Assembly: GCA_038496675.1 (NCBI GenBank)
Contig: CM076660.1
Coordinates: 9,854,816-9,918,815 of the forward strand
From: Rachycentron canadum
Taxonomy: Eukaryota > Chordata > Actinopteri > Carangiformes > Rachycentridae
Length of the DNA stretch: 64,000 bases
Direction: 5' to 3'
The position numbers were made by a program, and so were the translations under genes. A model generated the notes under the pieces. The model saw nothing but the letters and a program-made list of their open reading frames with translations. It had not been told where the DNA came from and ran no database searches. Of the stretch, positions 46,401 through 60,000 are shown in pieces (position 1 is the first letter of the stretch; each line of letters starts with the position of its first letter).

Positions 46401-47627
46401 TGAAATGGCCAACTAACTAAAAATTGCAATATCAGATTAAATTGATCTGAGGGATAAAATGCAATGAGAAACTGTAATTAAGGCTTAAAAACAATTGCAT
46501 TAAAAGCAGTGCAATAGCAGTTAATTCCATTATAGTCATTGCAATTTGATAAATGAAACAGGAGGAAAAGTAATTTCCATGCTACACTGGCTTGTTATGT
46601 TCAATAATTTCACAATGGCTGATTAGCTTCCTCTGCAACAAGCAGACTCCTGCTAGTCACACCACAGGACGTGGTCCTTTAAAATAAAAGCACTTTACAC
46701 CTGATGACTGTACAAACTTTTCCATAGTACAATTTGATCAATCTAAATTCTTTGTAGAATTTTCCCAGTTTCGCAACCCTGTTGACTCAGTGTCATCCAC
46801 CCTACCACAGAGTAAACTCCAAATTACATATTAAAATTGAAAATCAGTTAACAATTAATAGTAATGAAGTGGTGTGAACTGACCAACCAATGGACCACCA
46901 ACTGCCATTGTTGATGTTAGATTGAAATGATCTCTTTGAGCAAGTTATTCAACTCAACTCTTTATTTTCAAGATACTGCCCAGCAGCATATTATTATTAT
47001 TATTATTATTATAGTTTCTTTTCACTCCTACTGTGTAGAATTCCTGACCTGAATCTGTCCTCTGGGAAGAAGGAGAAAAAAAAAGGGAAAAAACACAGGA
47101 GAGTAAAAATTTTTATTAAAAAAGTTTTATTTTATTTTTTACGTGGACAGCTTTAAGTGTCAGTATTTGTGTTAATAAATTCCCTTTGCTCCTGCCTTCT
47201 TTATATCCAGATACAGTTATCTGTATATATATATCATGTACAGTATGACTGTGCAGCATTTTTGTAGGAGATTTTTTTGAATGTGTTTGTGGAGTTACTG
47301 GGGAGATACACTCATCTGGACAATCACTCTGCAGCAAAAACTCCTTTGCTCTGTTTTTTGCTCTTTCACTCAGTATGACACACACACACACACACACACC
47401 CACACACACACACAGATTCAGCTCATTAGTGTGTGCTCAGTGTGCATGGCAAAGACTCTGGGCCATCTTGCAGCACGGTGAGACACAGGTCAGTGGTTCG
47501 ACTTTGAAAACCACTGAGTTTGCTCCCCCACCTCTGTCACGTTATCAGAACATACAATCTCCATGGATTCAATACAGGCTTAGCTGATTTACAGCGGATA
47601 CCGTTTGATAATTTCAGTGCAAGAGTG

Positions 47628-47684
<57 letters not shown>

Positions 47685-49642
47685 GGATCATTTTGGAAGG
47701 TTGTGTAGTGTATTAAAATTCCTTTGATCCTCATTTTTTGCATATCTAACACGCACATAAGCAGCATACAGAGTAGAACACCTGTTATCTGTGGTTAAAT
47801 TTCATTCCAAATGAAAAAGCTTTAACTAGGTTTGAACGCTGTTTGTACTGATGCCATAAACAGACCTCTGTGTGTTCCCTGCCATGTTACGATTTATAGG
47901 GTTCACACAAGAAAGATACTGTGGATGTTTATTAAAAACGAGCTGCGTCACTTTGATGTCATGCAAGCTGTTTGTTCTACAGGGCACGTCCACCTAACAG
48001 ACTTTAACATCGCAGCCATTGTAAAAGAAGACCTGAAAGCAACGTCCATTGCTGGGACCAAGCCATACATGGGTAAGAAAACATGTTTGACCATGACCAT
48101 GTTTGAGGAAACTATTGGTTTTAATTCAGAGACAGCTTGGAAAATAACACAGGCCAGGCAGCATGGACATCTCATTTGCTAAGTTTTACAGTAGTTTTAC
48201 AAGTAATCAAATTAATGATGTTGGGATGATTGATGAAAGATGGACTGAGAGCCACAAGTAGGAACTTATTGACTAATAAACGTGCTACTTTGTTGAAAGG
48301 CGCACTATGAAAATTAAAGACTTTGGGAGCTTAGTGTCTATGAAACATTTTATGGTACAAATTCAAATTTTCATGTTTTCCTTGAGTCCAATTTTCTGAA
48401 AGTAAGTATCATACATTCTTGAGGCACATTTGATGGATATTGATGCGTGGGCACAAAACCTGAGAGCAGTTTTTATAATTTTCAGCACAGCTACAGTCGT
48501 CCTCCTCGTGACTCTGATGTACAGCGGTGATTACATCGATGTAGTTTCACCTCCGATCAGATAGGCGCTAACAGGATTTCAGGGGGATGTGAGCGCTCAA
48601 GATGGGTCTGTGTGTTTGTTTTGTGTGTGTGTGTGTGTGTGTGTGAGACGAGATTTCAGGTGAATACTCTGTGGTGCAGTGGATAATTCATGGCTACTCT
48701 GGGGAAAAAGAAACGCCCTCTCTCTGTAAATAAACTGCACTTTTAACTCCCCGGTAAGAAGGCAGAGCGGAACTGCCATGAGGGAGGAGAGTGTGTACTT
48801 TTGCATGTGTTCCTGGATGAGTAACGGAAATTCATATTGACCATTTGGAACAAGATTACATCGGAACAACCTTTTCTCTAGAACAGATTATTCGCTTCCA
48901 CTGAAGGGGAAAAAAAAAAAAAACAACTAAGCAATTTAAGGATTGGATAACATCAGCCTCCCAGAAATCCTGTTGAAGATGTTGCACTTCTACAGAAGCA
49001 CGTCACATTCACTTAAGGAAATTTATTAGCTCATATCCTATAATTATGACAAAATCAATACAAGGTCTCCAATTTTCTGTCAGTTTCTAACAACTCAGAA
49101 CTGAAAGTCAAACTGAAACATGCAGAATACGCCATCAAAAATGGATGATGGAAAATTCATTGTGGGATTCACTGTGAGAATCCCGTGTGCTAAAAGAGGT
49201 CATTAACCAAAGCGTCAACAGCAAAATAAGTTTCATAATCCATCACAATTGAGCACCAAATACTGTCCAAGCTTTCTCTGCAACAGTCTGAATAAATCCC
49301 TTCAGGCTTATTTATGGTGTATGTCTGTATTTAAAAAAGACATGACTTTGACAGATACATGAAGCAAGCTATGTTGTGTAGTCGTTGACTGAAAGGGGCT
49401 ATAGTTAAATAAAAATGCCCTTGATTATTATGTCCCCAATTTCTAACTGAGGAAGGGTACTGAGGAAAGTGTCATCCCACATCATACTTCTATTTAATGT
49501 TGATGTATCTTGTTTGTCTACCAGCTCCTGAGCTTTTTCAGACCTATGAGGGGTCCCACCCTGGCTACTCCTTCTCCGTTGACTGGTGGTCACTGGGCAT
49601 CACAGCCTACGAGCTACTAAGAGGACAGGTACCGTAGACGTA

Positions 49643-49708
<66 letters not shown>

Positions 49709-52700
49709 GTCCATATCCACATCTCTACCCACTTCAGCGTGGCCTGGTACACTTTACTGCAGTGAATAATGCATATGACACCCACAAGAGTGTGCTGGAA
49801 AAGTCCTGTCAGTAGCAACGCAGACACATAGCAAGTCCTCAGCCTCCACAGAACAAAAGGAAGGGTGAGGCTATAATTGAATTTTACATTTAAGCTGGCC
49901 TTACTGTGGAAGATGTTTAAATGTTTAGTCACGGTGTGAGACGAATTGCTGCGGGAGAATGAAAAAAAATGATTCTGAGTTATTTCCAGAGCCATATAAT
50001 TGGAATTGATTTTTAAAAATATTATTTATTTAATTCTCTGCTTGTCCCATCTGGGAGGAATGTAATTCTGATGTCATGGAAATAAACACAGGACATTATG
50101 TTTTTGCTCAATCTCCTTACTCCATCAGACCGAGCCTTAGACCTTAAAGCAGTCGGTTCTATTGAGAGCTGCAGCTGCAGTATTTTCCTCTCATATTACA
50201 GGATGATGACTACACGCATTATAGTAACCTCTGTCTATACGCACAAGGATCCAGAACACCTGAAACTGATCTAGAGCTGTCATGAAGTGTCAATGAAATC
50301 ATTCTCTAACACTTCACCGCTATCCTTTCTCACCCTTCTCCATAAAGCTGCTGACAGTTATTTTATCTCATCACTTCTCAATTATGCTTTCTAAAACGAA
50401 TTCAGAATAACAGCTCACTCCCACTGGTATATATTTACTCCTCCATCAGGTTTTTGTTATACCTCAAAACCTTATGTTACCCCATTTAAAATATGTTTGT
50501 TTTCCTGTTTGTTGTCTGACTTCAAAGTGACAACTTACCTACACCAAAAGTCATCTCTTGTCCCCCACACCTGTCTATTCAATTTTAAGTGCAACCTTGA
50601 CTCATTTGAGAGAGGGTTACTGAGCACACCTTCATACCCAGAAATTGCTTTGAGTGACATACTGTAGACGTTTATCCCATTTCCCTCTCTCTTTCCACAC
50701 TGCACTTTTTGGGAAGTTTCTCTATAATCCTTTTCCCAGGCATGTTCTCACTGCTCTGTCTGCCCACCAACATCACCTTCACCCATAGAATTCATTCACA
50801 TGTTTCTCTGACTACCACATTTCAAAACTGTCTATAAAGCATTAACCACTTTTGGGGCATTAAGAACCAGCCTGTTGGGTGTGCAGAACATTTTGACTGC
50901 TGGAAAAGAGAACCAGCTCACTATTATCCAGCTCCAGGCACCTTTCCATCCCTTTACTTCATCTGATCTCTCTCTTAAGCTCCAAGCACTTCTCACTTCA
51001 TTCAGCTCCACTTTCAGACAAGGTCACACTGGCCATCAGGCACACCGGGATAAATCCTGATGGCCACAGGATCGGTGGGCCAGTGGACCATCAAAACAAA
51101 TTCAAAATATTTCCTAGTTTTTTTTTTTTACATTTTTTTTTTTTTTTTTATCAGCACTGTCAGTCTCTTTACCGGCCCTCCACATGTCCCTGCCATTCTA
51201 CTCCTGCCCCTGGGGCCAGTCACAGCAGATAACTCCAGGGGTGAATTTCTGCTTTCGGACAATTTAACTCCTCTCTCCCTAAGCGCGTTCTCCTTCTGGG
51301 TCTCACCACTGGTTCTAGGTACAAATGCAGACAACTCGCCATCTCTCTGCAACTATAAATCAATCACTGTCACAAGGTTTTCTCCTCTAAATTATATAAA
51401 ACTTCCCCAAATCCCAAGGAGGAACACAGAGACCACATCCTAAATTCACAAAGTAATACAAATATATTGTAATACATGAGCCAAATTATCCCTTATCCAA
51501 CATTTGACTTTGAACATCTGATGCCAAAAGAATGTAACACTGGTTACTTGACACCTCACGTGTGTACTGTATGGGGAACATCTGCAGAATTTGAATATAA
51601 TTGCCATCATGCATCTTAAAGAGACTGTAATAAAACTGAATGATGGCGAGGCATCCACCTGGGTTGTCTCTTTCATCTGTCCTGTTTTTCTTCACTCTGA
51701 ACCATCTGACAGAGCAAAAGTACAATTTAAAGAGTTAGTCAAAAACTGAATATTTGCCCTTGTATGCCTTGCATTTTTTTCAACAATCTGAAAGAGGCAA
51801 AGGAAAGGACCGCTTCCCCAACCAGTCTGATCCAGCTGCCTTATCCTTCAACTCAGGTAAAGGAGTCTCTCTGTCCTAGACTAAGCCCAGAGGCTGTACA
51901 AGGACTAGTGTGAAGAACTCTCTACAGGCTTTCCCTTGTTTTCTGACCCACACAAAGCCCTTGCACACTGAAAGGCAGTTTGTGTGCAGGTTGCATTTTG
52001 AGATTTGTTCCTTATTTTCTGTTTCCTCTGCCATTTGTCCCCATCAGTGCAGGGAGTAGGTTCGCAGAAGGTGCGCATGAGAGAAAGAAATGAGAGAAAG
52101 TATGCCAGCTGAGGAACAAACTTTAAGACACACACTTTATCAGACGAACTCCTCCGGGCAGTGCATGACTATGAATACAAGCTGTCTGTAACATATTGTT
52201 TCATTTCCTCTCCTCCCCTCTCCTTAGAGACCATATGTGATGAGATCCAGCACACCGACTAATGAGATCCTTCAGACCTTCCACAAGGTCCATCCTAGCT
52301 ACCCAGCAGGCTGGTCTTTGGAAATGAAGTCTCTTCTCAGAAAGGTAAATGAGTGGCACCTGGCTAACACAGAATATACTGTAGGAGCATTTATGTCACT
52401 TAATACTATCTACAAATCTCACATAATACTATGCCCTATACTGGTGGCTCCCAAAATGAGTGTTATCACTTCCCACCAAAGAGTGATTTCTTCCAAACTT
52501 CTTAGATTGTGTCATTTGAATAACTGTTGAAAGCTTAAGATCAATATATTCCTGGGTCCTCAGCCTGAGACAGACCCATATACTTCCACATCTGGGCTGA
52601 TTCCAGCCGTTATCCTCCAGTGTTGGCTGAAAGACAGGATGTTTTTCTGTGTGTGCGCCAGAATTGGTCCAGGTGTGGAAGTAGCATCTGACAGCCATGC

Positions 52701-54033
52701 TGTACACAGGCCGGATTTGAGCAGAGGAATGGAGTACATATTGCGCCAGAAGGAACACAAATATGTGGCTTACATATTTGCCAACATAATTCTTCTCTCT
52801 GGCAAAACAAACCAACAAAACTAAGATAAAGTTTGATAATTGTAAAAACATTTTCATTGAACATAGGTTCACCAATGTGACACGATCCCGACAAACTGTT
52901 GGCCTCATGTTGCTTCTCTTCTCTGCAGTCAAAGACTCTGCCGCTACTTTAGCAGGGTCTTAGATTTTTCCCCATGAGAACGCAGCATGGCAGATGCTGA
53001 CTGTCATCTTCAGTGTACAGTGACACCATGTTCATTCCATCTAACACTTACACTTACTAACACTGACGACTGAAAATGACTTGGCATGGACTCAAAATTT
53101 CAAATTTCCTTCGAATGTGGGTGGGTGAGTGTGTCACCTTGTGCAACATGAATGTTGTTTAAATTAGGTCTACCACACCTCCAGAATGTAACATAGTCAT
53201 TTATTTAAACTCGTACTTGCCAGCCTCTCATATTGCTAGTGCCTGGTGGCAAAACAGCAAACATCACGCACACATCAACCAGTCTGTCTGCCAAATGATC
53301 CTGTTGTAAATATGTAATGGATAAGAGAGGGAAGGATCTGGTGTTTGTAAGTTTAGCTTTTTCAGTGATAGACCACTTTCTACTTTGGATTCTACTCAAT
53401 GCATTTGAATTCTTTATTTCCTTTGGGAAGACAATTATCCCTAACTGACACCAGCAATTCATTTGAGCAAATATGATGCACCTACAGAATATTAATGAGG
53501 GTCAGTTTCACTGTTGTAGCCCAACTTTGTTTGTGTACAGATGGTTTATTTGTTTAGAAAATTCTTGCACTAAGCACTACTGCAGCCTTAGAATTATAAT
53601 GATCGAGTTTTTGAAAAACAGGGACTGGTATTGTTAGTGACTCAGTTTAACTGTTACTCCATAAATACATTTGAGTTCCAAAGTTGGCATTACCTTACAA
53701 AAATGTCCAAAAATACAGAAATACAGAGCAGCAAAATTAAAATTAATTAAAAAAAATTAAGACTTCTCATATCATTCCTTCACTGCAATACTTTGGATGT
53801 ACTTTTCCCTTTAATGTAATTAGCCTGTTCTTAAATCTCAATAGTCTATGCATAATTAACTATCAGCAGTCTATTCTTACATTACAATTAAAGCACTTGC
53901 AAAGCTAGCAGATACACTGTTGCTGTAGCATTTGGGTTTTGTCTTGGCAGCAATCCACTGCAGTCAAACTGTTGCATTGCTTCGTGCTCAGACTCCTTGT
54001 ACCTCATTGGCATTCCAGTCGCATGTATAAGTG

Positions 54034-54068
<35 letters not shown>

Positions 54069-57000
54069 ATATATAAGAGAGGGAGATGTAAAGAAAGTGA
54101 GACTGCAAGAGGCAAATTCCATGATCAGGATAATTTTTATTCGTCCTTCACACTTCACAACTTGCTGATTTCTCCTCATCACCATTTTTGTATATGTATG
54201 TCATTTTCTTTCGTACTCTCTCTCTATCCCCTTCCTGCGTCTCTTTATCTGCCCCATCCCTCTCCTGTCCTTTCCAGAGTATCTCCCACCTCCAACCCCT
54301 TTGTCCCTGTATCCTCATTCTCAGACACATCCTTAAGGGCAAACATGTGCTCTTGTCTCAGTGGGACTCTGCCTATAACTTTTCAGCCATGCCTTCCCGT
54401 GGACAATAATTTTATTCTAATCCCTTTGTCTCCTTCAGTTGCTGTGCATAGATGTCCAGAAGCGTATTTCCTGTCTAGCAGAGCTACAGGATCTGGACTA
54501 CATGTCAGACGTCAACTGGGACGCTGTTCTCAGCAAACAGCTTCCTCCAGGCTTTATTCCCAATGTGAGTATAAGAAATAAACTCAGTATTGCCTCAGTT
54601 TGCTATCCAACAAATTGCTCATATCTAAATAGAATAAAAGTGTTTCTCTGACAGTGCCCTGCTGTATTGTATGGCTAATCCGATCCACCAGACTTTTTCT
54701 AATTCACCCTCTATTTCCCTAAGAAATTGATACAAATATGCAGTTAAACATGTTAAAAACAAAATCAGTAACAAAAATGAACAAAATTGATGAAGAAGTA
54801 ATCTGTGAATGCCTTAATCCAAACCTTACAGCTCTGTCAGAATATAATGACATGCTTTAGACCATCTATCCATGAAAGCCCTCCTCCATTCTGCTGCTTT
54901 CCCATATCTATCCTCATAGCAGTAATTTTCCCAAATGGACAAAGATGTAGGGAAAGACAATATAACCAGAACCACACGCTCTTCATTTAATATTTTCTTG
55001 TAAAGACACTGCCCCCTGCTGGGCTGAGATGGATCTGAGTGTCGAGACCCCCAGACAGCATGGGCAGATTCAGAATAAGGCAAAGCAACACATATGCATG
55101 TACTTGCTTCTTAGGCACAGACAACACCAGGGAAAGCCTGCAGGTCCACAAGTAGGCTCTGGATCATTGAAGCAAGTTAGGTGGACATAGTGCCCTCATG
55201 TTATAACATCATCAGGCTCCATGCCTCCAACCTGCAGGCATGCTGATATGCTGTGGTCTCTCTGTAGCGCCAGGTTCTTAAGGAAGCTGCACTGACTCAT
55301 TGTATGGACCCTGTTTCAAAGCTGGTAACTGTACAGTTGTGAATAAGAGCTTACAGTGTCCACATCCTACCTAACAGTCAATGTATTTCAGTTTCATATA
55401 CCTAATGGAAAAAAATATATATTGGAGTACTTTAATCAAACCACATGATCCATAGAACTAGTCTATTTTTATTAGAACAGACATGACAGATTGATTCATG
55501 ACAGACATGGCAAATATCGACAAATAAAACTATAGCAGTAGCGTTGATCGATCACACCAATGCAATGATCAAGCAATATAAAAACCATCCTGTATTGTTT
55601 TAGAGAAGCAGCAGGGTGACAATAACTGTCACAGCTTAGTGTTAGTGCTGAGGAAATGCAGAATAATGACTGTTGCAAGTGAATAGATGATTAAATGACG
55701 TTATCTAATTCCAGTAAATGTCTGTAGTGACTGCAGAGCAGTGGGTATCCCAAGTGGCCAGGCTGGCACAGCAGAGGAAGAACAGAGGATCGATGGGGAA
55801 TTGACATCTCTCTATCTAATTATAGGCCCCTCCTCTGTCTTTAGTCCCTTACAGACCATTAATGTTTGAACATGAAGGGAGAAATCAGCCCCTATGTTTT
55901 CTTTTCTAACTCCCCAGCATTTCTGCTTTGCTTTATTGGCTTTCTGCCATTTGCACCCTGATCTATTATTTAAAAGTGTGTGTTGCATCATTCCGTATCA
56001 CATTTTATCACATTCCATTGTATTGTAGAGAACATCAAATTGAATCGTATTATTGGATGTAATGGAGATGCCAGACATTTAGTAGTGTGAGATTTTAAAG
56101 TTTTTCTCTTCTTGTTTTTACAAAGTATTATTTTCAATATTTACATAGAAAGATCCAAATGAATGTATAAAGTTTGTGAAAGTGATTAAATTAAGTGATT
56201 AAATTTTGATCCAGTGTATCTTTTTTTAATGGTTGCCTGTATGTGTCTGTGTGTCTCCACAGAGGCGGAGGTTAAACTGTGACCCTACGTTTGAGCTGGA
56301 GGAAATGATCCTGGAGTCCAAGCCACTTCATAAGAAGAAGAAAAGGCTCGCTAGAAAGACCAGGGACCAGGGATCTGACGGGTCCCCACAGGTAAGGCTT
56401 TCCATTGGAAACATTGAACATTAATTGTAACTCATGAAAAGCACAAATGAAGTGAGGCACCTAAAACTTGAAAGCATTAGCAAAGAAACACTGGTCAAGA
56501 GAATTTCTATCACTTTTACAGAGCATATATAATTTTGACTATGTACTTTTTTTTTTTACAACCACTACCATGAAAAAAAAGGTTAATACCACATCTCAGT
56601 CAATTTTAGGTTGGTTTATCCTGTTCTCAACAGATCACACATCCCTCACATGATGGTGTCTCTCCCTGTCAGTACCCATCATTACTCACTGAAGAAAGGT
56701 GACTGCTGGTTTCTTTTGGCCCAGTTACAGGTGGTAACTTAGTTCCCTAGTTTGTCTTTTAAAATGTGTCTAGAGTGTCATTAAGAACGCCAAGGACACA
56801 TTTCAGAGCTCCATCCTCCCTCACCTTCATCAGGATAAATGTGTCGCCTGCCTGCTGTGTGTATTGCGGAGGCAAAGAATGAAATCACCCAGCTCTTTTT
56901 AAATTTTATTTCCAGGCTTTCGCTCCGTCCACATAAATCAGCTGTTGTCCTCTGGGTGTTTATACAAAAGAGAGAGGAAAACACTGAAAGGTTAATTAGA

Positions 57001-60000
57001 TCACCTGATCAAGTGAAATGAGGCAGGAACACACACACACTGTGATACTGGCAGCTAAAACCAACAGCAGGGGTTTTATTTTTAGTCTAGTGCAATGAGG
57101 GATCAGAACCATTGTCTCTGTTTCAAGGCTAACTGTAAGTTAAGTCTTCAAGTAATTTGTCTTTACTTGTATCTTAAGTCCAAATAAGGCTAGTTAGGGC
57201 AACAACTGGCCCTTGAGTTTACAGAACTAGTACTGCAAGGTGCGTCACTACCAGTCCTGAGTCATTTTCCACTGGTATGTCAGTGCACAAGAGATGTAAA
57301 TGACATCACTGAAGCCAGTTTTCAACAATAAAACAGTTTTCTGCCAGTTTTCCTGTCACAAGAGAGGTTGTAGTAATCCAACTTTAAACAGGTTCTCAGG
57401 CCTGTTTATCAAAGGAAATGTGTTTACAGTGGAAAAGTGAATTGATCACTAAAACAGAGAAATGCCACACTGAATTCTAGGCATCTGTCCAATACATTTT
57501 TCCACTGAGACAGTAAAAGTTCACTGTCTATCTGGAGTCAAATGGGTCGTGGTTTTAATTTGTGTGCTTTCATCAGCAATAGTGTGTGCCTGGTCTGGCT
57601 GCTATTCTAAAATATTGTGCCAACACCACTGAAACACATACATATACAAACTACGCCATTGCAAAGTCAGTGGCTTTGGCCCTTCCCTCACTCTTTGGCA
57701 CTAATCCTAACTGTTTGTCGGACTCTTTTCTAATAGAAGTGCAGCAATTTGTTTGGTCTAGACTCTAGAGCACATACCTTGCCAGCTTGCAATAAGAAAT
57801 CAGAGTTGGCCCATATCACACCATGTTTTATAAAAGCTGACAACTGCTTGTGGAGGCCTGTCTGTGTGTTGTATATATCAGTTATATCTCAGTATGCAGC
57901 TAGACAACATCTATCATCCCTGGGTACATGTAGACATCTCCCATTCCAATAAAATAAAGACAGTAGCCTTTCAGGGAAACATTTGTTATGTTTATGGAGG
58001 CAGGTGAAGTAACAGTGTATCGTCAGAGTAAAGGACAATAGCATTAAGTCTATGAAATGTTATTTTTACCCCTGTAGCTTGCATTTCCTAATTAAATCAC
58101 ACTATTTCTTCTTGGGACATTTTGGCAACATGTGACTAATGCAGATCAACCATTTGCTTGGTCTTTCACATGACAAATAAGACACTCACTAAAATGATTT
58201 GATACGATAAACAACAACATGTATCATGTACTACATTAAAGATTTGGTTTGGAAGGTTTGGTATGTATTCTTGGATAGATCAGGGATCTTATTAGTTCCA
58301 CATAGTAGTAGTGGTTAACATTTGCTGATCAAAAACAGAAGATTACAGAAAGTCACTTTTAAAGAAGACCCTTTTACATTACTTGCCAAATTTCTGTTTT
58401 TGAAGAACTTGTGATAAATAAGTTCAAAATCAAAGTCAAATACCCAGCACATTTCCAGATGCTACATTCTGTAATTATACCTCGCATTTATCTCACCTTG
58501 TTGAGAATGCTGTGGCTAAAGTCATCCTAAGCTGACACCTTAACCTGTAACTCTGGCTTGTTAGAGTTATCTTTAATGTCCTTGAATTAATTTTGCTATA
58601 TACTGATTATTGTGTTGAAATAGCTGTTAAAAATGTTGACTCAGTCCAAGGTGTTGGTGGAACCCTGGTGGAAGGTTCTTAAATGTTACAGTAAATGTCA
58701 CCCAGCTAATTGGCTAAATGCCTCTCCTTCACTTCTGAGAAAAACCTGCATCTAAAAGAGATCATGAACTGAAATATAAGTGAAATAAGATACTGAAACC
58801 TTTCACATTTCCTCAGAGTGATATGTTTAACGTGTTATCAATTATTCATTTCAAGTAATCATATTTTGCAGTGTTTGCTGGTCTGATAAATATTAGTTTG
58901 TGTTGGTGCAATGCTTTACGATATCCTTTTACAAAGGACCTGTGGGGCCACTTGTGATGGATGAATGTGAGACAGAGATGAAGAGAGAAAGTGAATGCCT
59001 AGTGCTGTGTGTGCGTGTGTGTGTGGGAGAGAGATGGAGAGAGAGAGAAGGAGATGCTCTGAGCAGCATTTCTGAAGCATAGCAGATCAATATTGAATAA
59101 AGAAAGCTGTCCCAGCCTGCTTCTTACTCATTACCCCGGGGCCACTTTGTATTCTTTTTGCATATTTCTCTTCTCTCCTTATTTTTATGTCCAACCTTCT
59201 TTCACCTCCCTTGTCCTAAGACTCCTTCTTTCCATCTACATGTTGCACTCACCCTTCCACGCCCATACGATATGTGTCCCCTTCCTCTTCTATTTTTCTA
59301 CTTAGATTATTTATCTCTCAGCCTCTGCCTCCCTGCCGCTGCTGTGTTCATAATGTACCATGGAATTAGCTCAATTAAATCACTGATAATATACAGCAGA
59401 AAATTGGACTCGTACTGTGAGAACAAAATAAATTGCCATGCTCCCATATACATATACATACTCACACACTCTCACACACACACTCTCACACACACACAAC
59501 CACACACACACACACCTCTTTCTCAATCAAAGATGTCATTCAAGTTTAGTATTTACAGCATGTATGAAATATGTTGGGAACCTGCCTTGCATTAATGAAC
59601 AACAGATAAGAGAGACAAGGTGCTAAGGGGTTATTGTGCAAATGTGTGTATGTGCTTGTGTATCTAAAAGGAATTAATTCTAGTGCAATGGTTTTAACAC
59701 AAGAGAGTGCAGACAAAGAAGAAGATTTAGATTAGTAACACAGTGTTTGTGCTTGTTTAGTCTAGAGTTACGGCTTGGACACATACTTTTAAATGGTATT
59801 TAGTATTGACTTTCAGACCAGTTTCGAGAAGTTATGAATACCAAAAGGTACAAAAAAAAAAAACAGTAAAATTATCATTGGGGCATTGAAGGGGCCTTGT
59901 TATTGTAGATAGTTGCTAAAGTAGCTAATGTTATGTTGCTCAACACTTCCTCTGCACCTTTCCTCGGCTTTACAGAGCTTTGTACCAACTTTCGGTGTAT

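Larger units (their letters stand above)
42777..47982 (+). other. STK32A intron, 5.2 kb
   Basis: No exon assigned. It contains a strictly alternating purine-pyrimidine run (43435-43471), a purine-rich stretch (44550-44720), CA/CG repeats (45104-45132), a TTA repeat (46989-47012) and two CA tracts (47378-47414, 47627-47685). An 89-residue plus-strand open frame at 43760-44029 matches nothing I recognise. Confidence 0.75.

Noticed and set aside
53997..54581. 194-residue plus-strand frame overlapping an STK32A exon
   Set aside because: Starts in a GT repeat and overlaps the real exon in a different frame; the exon frame carries the kinase sequence.
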